Translations under genes and position numbers: made by a program
Notes under the pieces: model-generated
Databases searched by the model: none
The model's input: only the letters and a program-made list of their open reading frames with translations
Told to the model about the DNA's origin: nothing
Shown: positions 45,251-55,629 of the stretch, one piece after another
Layout of the letters: every line of letters begins with the position of its first letter
Numbering within the stretch: the first letter of the stretch is position 1
Assembly: GCF_019703515.2 (NCBI RefSeq)
Contig: NC_059362.1
Location: 23,000,826 to 23,064,825 of the forward strand
Source of the DNA: Myxocyprinus asiaticus
Taxonomy: Eukaryota > Chordata > Actinopteri > Cypriniformes > Catostomidae
Reading direction: 5' to 3'
Length of the DNA stretch: 64,000 nt

Positions 45251-46934
45251 TCTAGTAAAAATGCAAAAGAAGAGTACTGCAAATTGCATGTTTTTTTCTG
45301 TTTGTTTACAGTTTATGTATTTATATTAAACTTCAGCCCCCCCCCCCCCCCATTATTATGTAATAATGTTGGTGGTGGTTTTTCAAATGACTCATTAGAT
45401 GACTAAACATAACAAAGGCTATGCGTAGTCAGTGTTATTGGAAATGTGTGTGTTTTTCCAACACGTTTGTGTTGAACAGAAGTTCCTGTGTTGTTGAATA
45501 GCGTGCTGTTGATTTTGAGTTGTTTTCCCTCCCTGATGTGGGGGAGTTTAAAGGTCAAATGTTATTTTATTTATCATTTATATGTTCCTGTTATAAACAA
45601 TGTGCCTCCTTTACTATCTGCCCTTATATGGACACATCCAAAGTGGGAGGGGCAGAATTTGATCACTCATTTATTTTAAGAGCAGAATTGTGACAGACAT
45701 TGTCAATCATCCCTTTTAGAAATGCCAGGAAGTGCTGTCTCCACAGGTACATGTGTGTGTTTGATGGCAAAAGACAAGTTGCAAGGTCATCACAAAGTCA
45801 TGCTTGACTCAAGAACATGCTGAAACCTGCAAGACAAAGAGCACAGGTGAATTTTGGTAGCACATTAATAGAGGTGTGTCTCTGTGTGTGGGAGTTGGCA
45901 CGTGTGAGACCAGGCATCAAGGCCAGGTATAAAATATTTTGCCCTAGGTGTGGATTTCAGGAAAAAGCAGAAGATTCATGAAATTACTGGAAATCTGAAT
46001 GTAGGTGTATGAAGTTGAGCAGGTCATGTCATGTTAACCTTCTGGAATGCTGGAGCATTTCATTAAATTCAGAAACCTTCCAGTGGTGATGCTGGTGTAT
46101 AAAAGGCACTTTATTGGGCACAGAAATTAAACTCAAGTGCTCAAAGGTGAATCTTTTGAATTGCAGTAATTTGTGATGTTCATCCTCACAGACAGGCACA
46201 GCTCCAGCTTTAAGATATAAGGTGGCTGCAAACTCACATGGCACATAGAACCATACTCATATGAATATTGTTGATAAATGTGCAAAAAGTAATATTTCCC
46301 TTATAAAAGGGATATATAAGACCTAAGATAGGAAGTTAATTTTTTTTTGCTCCCTTACAAACACACTCACACACTCCTGCATAATCATCCATACAAACAA
46401 ACAAATACTTAACCTTTATCAACCCACTCATTGTAAAGCACACATACACAAACAAATTAACACCCAAACAATGTAAAAAGCTTCAGCTGTTAGATGTGGA
46501 TCCATTTTGAACTCAACAATTGTGCTATTTATGTGTAGTGTGCATGGAATTTAAACAGTAGGGATGATTAGAGTGTCCCGGGGCTGAACGTTCATATTCA
46601 TGGAAACCATGAATCATCACATTACTTAGTGTTCAGCTCCGCAGGCCCCTGCTGCTGCTGTATCTGCCACAGATAATAACTGTCCTAAACAACTCACACT
46701 TTTAAACCTGCATTTGTCAGCTTCCACACTCACTCACTACACAGCAAGCAGAACACTACAGGAAAAATAATTGAAGGGGGGAAATATAATTTTTCAATTT
46801 TCTGGTAAGGCAGCCCAAATAATCTTGCAATGTTTTTGCTCTCACAAAGTACCCATTTTTGGGTAATGTTTGTTTGGGGTTCCATTGAAATAAGAAAAAT
46901 AACAAGATAACCTTTATTGGTGAGCATAAACTTT
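45251..46934. other. Intron interval; C14 run and second duplication unit
   Basis: No exon. A run of 14 C lies at about 45339-45352. The diverged duplicate of the 43.6-kb block lies at about 46437-46568. Other text is AT-rich and unassigned. Confidence 0.5.
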
Positions 46935-46983
46935 TAGTAGTGGTATACCTCAAAGTTCAATACTGGGTCCTCTCTTTATTTTC
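46935..46983 (+). mobile_element. Short LINE RT motif-B fragment
   Basis: The + frame reads FSSGIPQSSILGPLFIF, a decayed form of the LINE reverse transcriptase motif B (GVPQGSILGPLLF). Only about 50 bp remain. It abuts the 3' tail of the inverted LINE at 46984, which probably inserted into it. Confidence 0.6.
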
Positions 46984-47499
46984 AAATCAAATCAAATCAC
47001 TTTATTGTCACACAGCCATATACACAAGTGCAATGGTGTGTGAAATTCTTGGGTGCAGTTCCGATCAACATAGCAGTCGTGACAGTGATGAGACATATAC
47101 CAATTTACAATAACATCAAATTAACACAACACAATTTAAACATCTGTTATACACATAATTACACTCAACAATATACAAATAATAACATACACTGTACAGT
47201 ATACAATACGCTGTTTTTGTTTTTGTTTTTTTTTGTTTTTGTTTTTTACTATATAGATACACTTTATTCAATAAAAATGAAAAATGAAAATATATATACA
47301 TAAAAAAAGTATATATATATATATATATATATAGAATGTACAGTATTGTACTGTATTGACATTCAGGCTGTCGGTTGATAGTCAGTTGTTAAGAGAGACA
47401 TAATATAATAATAATAATATAATTTATGACAGTAAAGATATAATATAGTGAGATATAATAGTAATAAAGTGCAGGGCTGATGTATTTGATCGTGGGAGA

Positions 47500-48504
47500 T
47501 CAAAAGTTCAAAAGTCTGATTGCTTGGGGGAAGAAGCTATCATGGAGTCGGCTGGTGCGGGTCCTGATGCTGCGATACCGCCTACCTGATGGTAGCAGTG
47601 AGAACAGCCCATGGCTCGGGTGCCTAGAGTCTCTGATGATCCTCCGTGCTTTTTTCACACACCGCCTTGTATATATTTCCTGGAGGGAGGGAAGCTCACC
47701 TCCGATGATGTGTTTGGCAGTTCGCACCACCCTTTGCAGTGCTTTGCGGTTGTGGGCGGTGCTATTGCCGTACCAGGCGGAGATACAGCCAGTCAGGATG
47801 CTCTCCACAGTGCAGGTGTAGAACCGTGTGAGGATGTGGCGGTTCATTCCAAACTTCCTCAGCTGTCTCAGGAAGAAGAGGCGCTGATGAGCCTTCTTCA
47901 CAACGACTTCAGTGTGGATGGACCATGTGAGTTCCTCAGTGATGTGGACACCCAGGAACTTGAAGCTGCTGACTCTCTCCACTGGTGCTCCATTGATGGT
48001 GATGGGACCGTGTTCTCTGTCTTTTCTTCTGAAGTCCACCACAAGCTCCTTTGTCTTACTGACGTTGAGGGAGAGGTTGTGCTCCTGACACCAGTGTGTC
48101 AGAGTGTGCACCTCCTCTCTGTAGGCTGTTTCATCATTGTCAGTGATCAGGCCTACCACCGTCGTGTCATCAGCAAACTTAATGATGGCATTGGAGCTAT
48201 GTGTTGCCACACAGTCATGTGTGTACAAGGAATACAGTAGTGGGCTGAGAACACAGCCCTGTGGGGCTCCAGTGTTGAGGGTTAGTGATGAGGAGATGTT
48301 GCTGCCTATTCTAACCACCTGGCGTCTGCTTGACAGGAAGTCCAGGATCCAGCTGCACAGCGAGCTGTTTAAGCCCAGAGCCCGGAGTTTCTCATCTAGC
48401 TTGGAGGGCACTATGGTGTTGAATGCTGAGCTGTAGTCTACAAACAACATTCTCACATAAGTGTTCTTTTTTTCCAGGTGGGAGAGAGCAGATTCGTACA
48501 GTTC
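47500..48504 (-). pseudogene. L2 reverse transcriptase, C-terminal two thirds
   Basis: The open frame holds [19 protein letters not shown] (motif A), then [20 protein letters not shown] (motif B), [16 protein letters not shown] (motif C, FADD), [17 protein letters not shown] (motif D), FKFLGVHI and [19 protein letters not shown]. It ends [17 protein letters not shown] then [10 protein letters not shown], the normal L2 C-terminus. The N-terminal RT motifs 0 to 2 are deleted. This half has no stop or frameshift, so the insertion is probably not very old. Confidence 0.92.
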
Positions 48505-49684
48505 TGGTCGGAATCACTTCCTCTACGCACGTTCTGATGAAACACATTACGCTATCAGCGTAAAGCTCGATGTCGTCATCAGAGGCGGACCGGAACATCT
48601 CCCAGTCCGTGTGATCAAAACAGTCTTGTAGCGTAGAATCTGATTGGTCCGACCAGCACTGGATCGTTCTGAGGGTGGGTGCTTCCTGTTTCAATTTCTG
48701 CCTGTAAGCGGGCAGAAGCAGAATGGAAGAGTGGTCCGATTTGCCAAATGGTGGGTGGGGGAGGGATTTGTAGCCATCCCGGAACGGAGAGTAGCAATGA
48801 TCCAAAACCCGGTCCCCTCGTGTGTTGAAACTAATGTGCTGGTGATATTTTGGTGCGACTGATTTTAAACTGGCTTTGTTAAAGTCCCCGGTCACAATGA
48901 ACGTGGCCTCAGGGTGCGCGGTTTCCTGCTCACTTATAATCCCATACAGTTCCTTGAGTGCCCGGTCTGTGTCAGCTTGTGGGGGGATGTACACAGCGGT
49001 GATAATGACCGCTGTGAATTCCCTCGGTAGCCAGAATGGTCGACACAGAAGCATAAGAAATTCCAGATCAGGAGAACAGAAAGACTTGATGGAATGTACG
49101 TTCCTCTGATCACACCAGGATTTGTTGATCATAAAACATACACCACCTCCTCTAGTTTTACCTGAGAGGTCTTTCGTTCTGTCCGCTCGGTGCATGGAGA
49201 ACCCCGCAGGTTCAATGGCTGAGTCTGGAATCTCCGCAGACATCCAAGTTTCTGTTAGGCAGATAATGCTGCAGTCCCTCGTCTCTCGTTGGAAAGAGAT
49301 CCGCGCTTTCAGCTCGCAGAGCTTGTTATCCAGAGACTGAACATTTGCCAGTAGAATAGTGGGTAGCGGGGGTCGATTTGCACGGCGTCTTACTCTGATG
49401 AGAACGCCGGCTCTGTTTCCCCTTTTCCTCCTGCGTTTCCGCGGCCATGCTGCCCAGACAAAGGGCTCCGCTTGCGTGTTTGTAAACAGCGGGTCGGCAT
49501 TGAGGAATGTGAAGTCCGGTTTTCGGTGTGAGATTGCTGAACCAATGTCCAAAAGTGTTTGTCTGTCGTAGACAATAAGGCAGACAACATCCAAGACAAA
49601 AAACATAAGAATTGTAAACAAAACAAACAAAACATTGCTATGTTGTGTCGGAGCTCGCAACGCAGCAGCCATACTCGCCGCCAT
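48505..49684 (-). pseudogene. L2 AP-type endonuclease domain
   Basis: It starts MAASMAAALRAPTQ at 49684. Endonuclease motifs in order are ILLANVQSLDNKLCELKARI, IICLTETWM (catalytic Glu), GGGVCFMINKSW, AVYIPPQAD, FIVTGDFNKASLK (Asp and Asn) and FGKSDHSSILLLPAY (Asp-His). It ends in [11 protein letters not shown], where a deletion with frameshift joins it to RT: the next residues in this frame, [16 protein letters not shown], are the wrong frame of [16 protein letters not shown]. The endonuclease itself looks intact; the fused protein is not. Confidence 0.9.
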
Positions 49685-49688
49685 CTTG

Positions 49689-49921
49689 AGGGTTGTCAAT
49701 CGATTCAAATTTTGAATAAAATTATGGATATACTGTATGATATATACAGAGCCATTGCCTGTACAGCCCAAGCTGAGGCTGCCCCCTGCTTACTGCGGAA
49801 AGCAAAAACATAGCGCTTATTACAGAATTTTGGGGGCATAATTAATTTCATAAATGTTTTTAATGCACTATTTTTCATATAATTAATCGCCCTAACTTAA
49901 CATGTTAAATCGACAGCCCTA
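49689..49921. mobile_element. hAT-type MITE (GGGYTGTC ends)
   Basis: The ends AGGGTTGTCAATCGATT and AAATCGACAGCCCT are imperfect inverted repeats typical of the same broad MITE group as 9842-10001. It directly abuts the 5' end of the L2 element, and no target duplication could be assigned. Confidence 0.55.
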
Positions 49922-50304
49922 ATTTATTTATTTTGGGGCATTGATCTATGGAGAATAGTATTTTATCAGTATTTAAAATATATATATATATATTGTGTGT
50001 GACTTTAAATTATCCTTATATGCTCAGTAAAACGTTTCGTTTTACATATTCTTCTCACATATTCTAAAATGCTCACAGCTGTAAGCAAGGGTCTTTCTTC
50101 GAAACAGTAAGATTGCACTCTTTTGCATACTAATAGGCCTATTGAAATCAACATACGCTGTGGGTACTTAGGGAGTGTTTGTGTGGGAGTGGGAGAATAA
50201 TAATTTCTTTGCATGATGTTTTAAATAATTCTTGAAACCTTAAAGTGTATTCAGGAATGAATTAATGCACATATAATAAGCTATGATTTTTCTGTTTTGT
50301 ATAG
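49922..50304. other. Intron sequence upstream of the 50.3-kb exon
   Basis: AT-rich, with a short (TA)n at 49978-49993. Nothing else recognised. Confidence 0.5.
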
Positions 50305-50439
50305 GCAACATATAGCCCATTTCTTAAGCAGTTGCTGGAGGAGATCTTCCACCCAGAGAGGAGTGAATTCCCTGATATAGAGCCCATGTCAGGAGAGCTC
50401 ACTGACCTTCTCAAAACTGGTTTCAGCATGTTCATGAAG
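50305..50439 (+). CDS. scfd2: scfd2 exon (LTDLLKTGFSMFMK exon)
   Basis: The exon is bounded by an acceptor TTTTGTATAG (ends 50304) and a donor AAG|GTAACA (50440). It is 135 nt, 45 codons, phase 0 at both ends and fully open. The translation begins ATYSPFLKQLLEEIFHPER, continues SEFPDIEPMSGE, and ends LTDLLKTGFSMFMK. This is one of the best conserved parts of vertebrate SCFD2 and the clearest anchor for the gene call. No lesion is visible. The preceding intron (33233-50304) holds two hAT-type elements, DIRS copy C, a piggyBac-like element and an L2 LINE. Confidence 0.9.
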
Positions 50440-52132
50440 GTAACACGCATTTAATTTCACACCTCCCCACTGTCAATTATGCAAATACTCCCAAACAAAC
50501 ATAATCCGTAGTGCACACACCACCTTCCTAATTTTTCATCTCATAAGACAGTTTAGGGGGGGGGGATAAGCATTTTCATTAGTGGTGTCAGACTAATGGC
50601 ACAGGCACAGGTGATAATGTTCTGTTGTTATGACTTAACTCAGAGTCATATTCCTACACTTTTGCTTTGACTGTGGCTGACCCCAGAAAACCTGGAGATT
50701 AATATGCAAATTCATGTGTATTTTATCTGTTATAATGTTAGTACTCTTAAAGCCTTTGTAAACCTTTGTAAACTGCTAACTGAAACTTCACACAGCTAGT
50801 TATGTGTGCTTGTGTGTATATACAGTATATTTGCCTATATTTAAAGCTCTATTGTCTGAAGCACTGTGTACAATGGTCTGGTCACATTGAATCTTCATGT
50901 CACTGTTTGTAATGTGTTTAGGGGGGTTACAAAATATTTTAGGTTATTTTTTATTATTATTATTTTGTATTAATAATAACATCAGAAAATGTTTGTCCCA
51001 TACAATTATCCTCTAGCTCTCTCTGTTCTTCCAAAAATGTGTCTAAAACATGTTGATACTGATGCACATGTGCATGCTGTTTGCTTGCCCCCTCTGGGAT
51101 GTGTGTGTTTGTGTGTGTGAAACTGTCAGGTTGCAAATTCACTTTTTATTCAAGTGTGTTGCCTTTCCTTGTGTACTGCACACATGGCTTGACATACCAT
51201 TTGATATGACTTGCTCTGCATGCTGGTGTCATCCATTGAACACACGCGTGCACTTTCAAGGTGAGTGTGAGTGTTTTATGCTGGTTGATTACAGAATAAT
51301 CAGGTAGCCTCAAAGAAACTGGTAAGAATTAACAAGGTCTCTTTCCTTTTGTCTGCACACACTTGTAATGAGATTTCTCCTTTCATTTATCTTTCTGCGT
51401 GTACCTAAAATCACGCACATTCTCTTTCCCCAAGGCACATATTCACAAATGCAGTCTTTTTATTCTTCTCTCTCTCTCTATTACACATGTTTGCCCATGC
51501 CAGTTTAGGGTCCAGAGTGGCACGTGGCAGCACAGCCCGGTTCTGAGATCCGCCCCCATGGATGTGGATCCCTAATTGCCTGATTATTATTCAAGGCTCA
51601 CTTATTCATTCAGCCAGTCGCAGGCTACTGTTTTGTCTGCCCAACCAGTCACATACAGCAGCACTCCATGTGCCTCAGCAAAACTGACTCAAACTGAGCA
51701 TCCGCATGTGTGCGAAAGCGTGCTGGTGTGTATGTATAACAGTGTGTACAGGTGCCATCTGTGTGATTGAAAGTCCAGTATTGCATATATGTGTGCGTGT
51801 TCTGAAGGATAGGGTCCTGCTGTGGTTGTGTGAGCTCTGAATTACCTAATACATACACACACATATACACAGACAGAGAGAAAGCAAATGACCCTGAATA
51901 ATAAAGAGACATGGACTGTAAATAGGTTCAAAGGAAACAATGGAGGTACAAAAATTTCATTAGCAAATCCTTTGCATGCATATTAATATCCTGGAGTTCA
52001 AAGAGCTTTGACTTCATTATGCTTCACAATTTCAGTTCGGCCTGAAAGCCTTTGTGACCCTCTGTATTCCATGTTTGCTGGCAGTTCAATTTATTCATTT
52101 GCTAATTTTTCATTTAGCTGAGGAGTTTATCC
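50440..52132. other. Intron interval, nothing recognised
   Basis: Intron between two scfd2 exons. It has a G-run near 50558 and short GT/CA tracts; no element ends were delimited. Confidence 0.5.
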
Positions 52133-52693
52133 TTAAAGCGATAGTTCACCCAAAAATGAAAAATCTCTCATCATATACTTACCCTCATGCCATCCCAGAT
52201 GTGTATTATTTTCTTTTTTCTGCAGACCACAAACAAAGATTTTTTGAAGAATATCTCAGCTCTGTTTGGCCTTACAACACAAGGGAATGGTGACCAGACC
52301 TTTCAAACTCCAAAAATCACATAAAGGCCACATAAAAGTAATCTACATGACTCCAGTGGTTACATCCATGTCTTCAGAACTGATATGATAGGTGTGGGTG
52401 AGAAACATTGCAATATGTAATTCCTTTTTACAATAACTCACAACAATTCACTTTTACATACTATCGCCTCTGAAGATATGGATTTAACCACTGGAGTCAT
52501 GTAGATTACTTTTATGTGGCCTTTGTTATTTTCTGGTCACTATTTACTTGCATTGTATGGACCTACAGATCTGAGATATTCTTCTAAAAATCTTTGTGTT
52601 CTGCAGAAGAAAGAAAGTCATACACATCTGGAATGGCACGATGGAGAGTGAATGATGAGAGAATTTTCATTTTTGGGTAAACTGTCCCTTTAA
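52133..52693. mobile_element. Foldback MITE (TTAAAGSGATAGTTCACCC family), uninterrupted
   Basis: It starts TTAAAGCGATAGTTCACCC and ends GGGTAAACTGTCCCTTTAA, with long complementary arms (for example CTTCAGAACTGATATGATAG near 52373 facing ACTATCGCCTCTGAAG near 52459). It is a 561-bp hairpin-like element without coding sequence. It serves as the reference for the split copy at 22251-33034. Confidence 0.85.
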
Positions 52694-52963
52694 GTTACCT
52701 ACCGTAAGTTACTGACCATACACTTTTCCCTGTAACAACCTACTTTAAAAGTCATGCCTAAGGGCACAATGGTGGTAGCTCATAGATCGTCCCTTGTGGG
52801 ATTTGAACCAGCAAACGTTCAGTTACCAACCTAGAGCTTTAAACTCTAGGCAACATGAACATCGAAAACTGCAGCTGAAAACAAAAAAAGAGATTATAGA
52901 TTAGTTGTAAGAGACCAGATACAGTATGTAATTCTTCCTTTTGATACTTTTCTTTCCCTGCAA

Positions 52964-53083
52964 GTCAATCGGCCCCACCCAAGTGATCACCCTCTGTTGT
53001 TTCTCTTCCTGGTTGGTGGGGTCACGCCATCAGAATTTCGCCTCATTCGTGAAGTTGTCGCCACCCATAAATCAGGCACTCAG
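52964..53083 (+). CDS. scfd2: scfd2 exon (RPHPSDHP / VGGVT exon), acceptor appears mutated
   Basis: Forty codons read VNRPHPSDHPLLFLFLVGGV, then TPSEFRLIRE, then VVATHKSGTQ, and end at the donor CAG|GTGGGA (53084). This matches the SCFD2 segment that follows FSMFMK. Phase-0 joining requires the exon to start at GTC (52964), but the two bases before it are AA (52962-52963), not AG. The sequence reads CCCTGCAA|GTC where CCCTGCAG|GTC is expected. The nearest usable AG is 52963-52964; it would shift the frame by one base and replace the conserved protein segment. The exon body itself is undamaged. Confidence 0.82.
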
Positions 53084-53272
53084 GTGGGAAGACACACCCC
53101 TCTTTTCCTATTATAAACATAAACATTATATAGCCTAAAATATGAACCTCTCTTACCGTATAGTGGTTATTGGCACTCTTGTGAATCAAAGAAGCATCAT
53201 TGAATGAAAAATCAATAATGATAATGCCAGGCCAGGCCAGAAACTCAAAAGCCTTCAATTAGTCATGAGCTA

Positions 53273-53814
53273 CACTCACTGAGAAATTTATTAGGAACAC
53301 CTGTACACCTACATTTTCATGTGATTATCTAATCAGCCAATCGTGTGGCAGCAGTGCAATACATAAAATCAGCAGATACAGATCAGGAGCTTCAGTTAAT
53401 GTTCACATCAACCATCAGACTGGGGAAAAATGTGGTCTCAGTAATTTTGACAATGACATGATTGTTGGTGCCAGACAGGCTGATATGAGTATTTCTGTAA
53501 CTGCTGATCTCCTGGGATTTTCACGCACAACAGTCTCTAGAGTTTACTCAGAATGGTGCCAAAAACAAAAAACATCTAGTGAGCAGCAGTTCTGCGGATG
53601 GAAACACCTTGTTGATGAGAGAGGTTAACAGAGAATGGCCAGACTAGTTCAAGCTGACAAAGGCTACGGTAAATCAGATAACCACTCTGTACAATTGTGG
53701 TGAGAAGAATAGCATCTCAGAATGCACAACATGTCAAACCTTGAGGCAGATGGGCTACAGCAGCAGAAGACCATTTCAGGCACTTTATTAGGACCATAGT
53801 GATCTCAGTGAGTG
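53273..53814 (+). mobile_element. Tc1-derived MITE with transposase remnant
   Basis: The ends CACTCACTGAGA and TCTCAGTGAGTG are inverted repeats flanked by TA (53271-53272 and 53815-53816). The 542-bp interior still encodes the N-terminal part of a Tc1-type transposase in a + frame: NFDNDMIVGARQADMSISVT, then ADLLGFSRTTVSRVYSEWCQ (helix-turn-helix), then GQRRMARLVQADKGYGKSDN in decayed frames. The catalytic domain is deleted, so it depends on a relative. Confidence 0.88.
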
Positions 53815-54179
53815 TATACCATTGTGTATGTGTTTTAAACATTCTTTGTGTATATCATCCTTTTATTCATTGGGGAACATTAAAAGATCCCACATCTATC
53901 TTACAGTCTTTGCTTTTCTTGTTAGTTTAATTTACTCAGACAGGCAGTAATATGACTGTATGTGTATCTGTACATGTGTGAACTTGAATGAATAGAGATG
54001 TAACTGGGGCGAGTCTGTATGAAAGGGGTTTTGTTGATCAAAGTTTGATGTCATGAATAATATAAAAATAATGAAAGCAGAGAGAAGACCCTTCTAGAAC
54101 AGAAAGCCCACACATAGCCTGACCCCAGCCCACAGCTGCACTGTGTGTGTGGGCATGTGTGTGGGTGTGTGTGTGGGCG

Positions 54180-54440
54180 GGTTTGGGTGTTTTACGAGGA
54201 CATTATTTTTTAGGTTATAAACTGGTAATTACAAGGGTATTATGCTATAAATGTGATTTATGAGGACATAAATCCCCATAATTCAAATCGCATAAAAATC
54301 ATACTAAACGATTTAGCAGAAATGCAGAAATGTTTTTGTGAGGGTTAGGTTTAGGAGTAGGGTTAGGGTTAGGGGATAGAATCTATAGTTCGTACAGTAT
54401 AAAACTCATTATGTCTATGGAGAGTCCTCATAAGGATAGC
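54180..54440. repeat. Dispersed teleost repeat with telomere-like words, copy 2
   Basis: TTTACGAGGACATTATTTTT, GAGGACATAAATCCCC and GAGGGTTAGGTTTAGG mark the family. At 54344-54376 three to four GGTTAG-type words in a row resemble the TTAGGG telomere repeat, but they belong to the dispersed repeat. Confidence 0.55.
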
Positions 54441-54449
54441 TGCGCCAAC

Positions 54450-54459
54450 GTGTGTGTGA

Positions 54460-54521
<62 letters not shown>

Positions 54522-54522
54522 A
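54450..54522. repeat. (GT)n(GA)n microsatellite
   Basis: A GT run turns into a GA run. Open frames across it are spurious. Confidence 0.92.
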
Positions 54523-54728
54523 ATAGATTGGGAATTTGCGGTGTCATGTTCTAAATACAGTTGAACCAAACCTGAAATAAGCTGTTCTATTTAGACGTCC
54601 CAGTGAGTGACATCATTCTATAAAGCACTTTTGAAGTGATTTACTATAGACTGTACTTTACTGTTACTGTAGACTGTGTAATCTGCATATAGAGAGCTGC
54701 GGAACTGCAACTCTGTACATACCGTAAA

Positions 54729-55629
54729 TGGGTCATTCCTACAATTCGGTGACATTACGACTTTGAAACTTTTGAAAAATAAAACATACTTTTACAAGTT
54801 TCTTCATAATTCATCATTACAGGGACATACTAAAGATTGTATTAGTCATACTGGTCAAGCTAAATTACTAAAAAATTCAGATGTCCATCCAGTTAAATGG
54901 GCTGCATCAGGGTGGACAATAACAGAGTGGACATTCAGTGGATAAATGAGCCACTACATGGTCTGTGATTGATATCTAGGAAACATATTTGTAAACTAAT
55001 ATTTATGATTTTATTTCTGTTAAAATAAAAACTGTATTTTGACATTTTTTTAATTATATTAATTTCCCATATATCTTCCCATAATAGGGTGGACATGTTA
55101 TGCTTGACCACATACGACTAACACCATAAAATAAAGGAAAACATAAAACAATAGAGTTATAAACTTCAAATAACTCAAAGTAATTTTGCAGAATGGCTGA
55201 TGTCCACCTCCAGTGTGTGTGATGTCATTTTCTAACATATATCTTCAATGAAAGGTCATGGTATCATGACATAACAGGGTGCGCAATAAATCAAGGGACA
55301 CACAAAAAACCTCCACTATCAGTGTTAAAATGACACATTTACCACAAATTAATACATGTTAGTGAGAGAATGTACTCTTAACTGTATGTGGGGAAAAATA
55401 GAAATCCAATGATTTAGCATTTATTTTTGTCAAAGATGTTTGACGTGCAGTTTTTGGGACATGAGGATGTGACACAGTGCAATAGAAAAGGATTTCAATT
55501 ATTTAAAATTTTTACTTTATTCTTTTTAACAAGCCTATCAAAATTGTAATCGGGTGAAATTAAACAATATAAATACCACACACACTTGTAATGGGGACTT
55601 AAATGTCAAAGAATTGTAGGAATGACCCA
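54729..55629. mobile_element. Unclassified DNA element with perfect 19-bp inverted ends
   Basis: The terminal 19 bases TGGGTCATTCCTACAATTC (54729-54747) are repeated exactly inverted at 55611-55629, and complementarity continues with few mismatches (TGACATT). The 901-bp interior is AT-rich, with short mirrored words (GGGTGGACAATAACAGAGTG and similar) but no transposase. Flanks GTAAA and TATTT show no clear target duplication, so the superfamily is open. Confidence 0.75.

Larger units (their letters stand above)
46984..49688 (-). mobile_element. L2-type LINE with internal deletion
   Basis: Read on -, it begins at about 49688 (AAGATGGCGGCGAGTATGGC) and ends in GACAATAAAGTGATTTGATT with TTTGA/TGATT repeats at 46984. 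The tandem tail and near-complete 5' end suggest nearly full-length retroposition. A deletion near 48505 joins endonuclease to the middle of RT, so the element is about 2.7 kb. The 3' UTR includes a (TA)n run at about 47305-47332. Confidence 0.88.

Noticed and set aside
47611..48240. 209-codon open frame on the + strand
   Set aside because: It is the antisense shadow of the L2 reverse transcriptase.
48392..49771. One continuous 459-codon protein on the - strand
   Set aside because: The last part is the wrong frame of the RT after the deletion, and the first 29 codons lie upstream of the element; the real start is the Met at 49684.
54344..54376. TTAGGG-like run as an interstitial telomere site
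   Set aside because: Only a few imperfect units, embedded in a dispersed fish repeat with copies near 22.0 and 62.3 kb that carry the same words.
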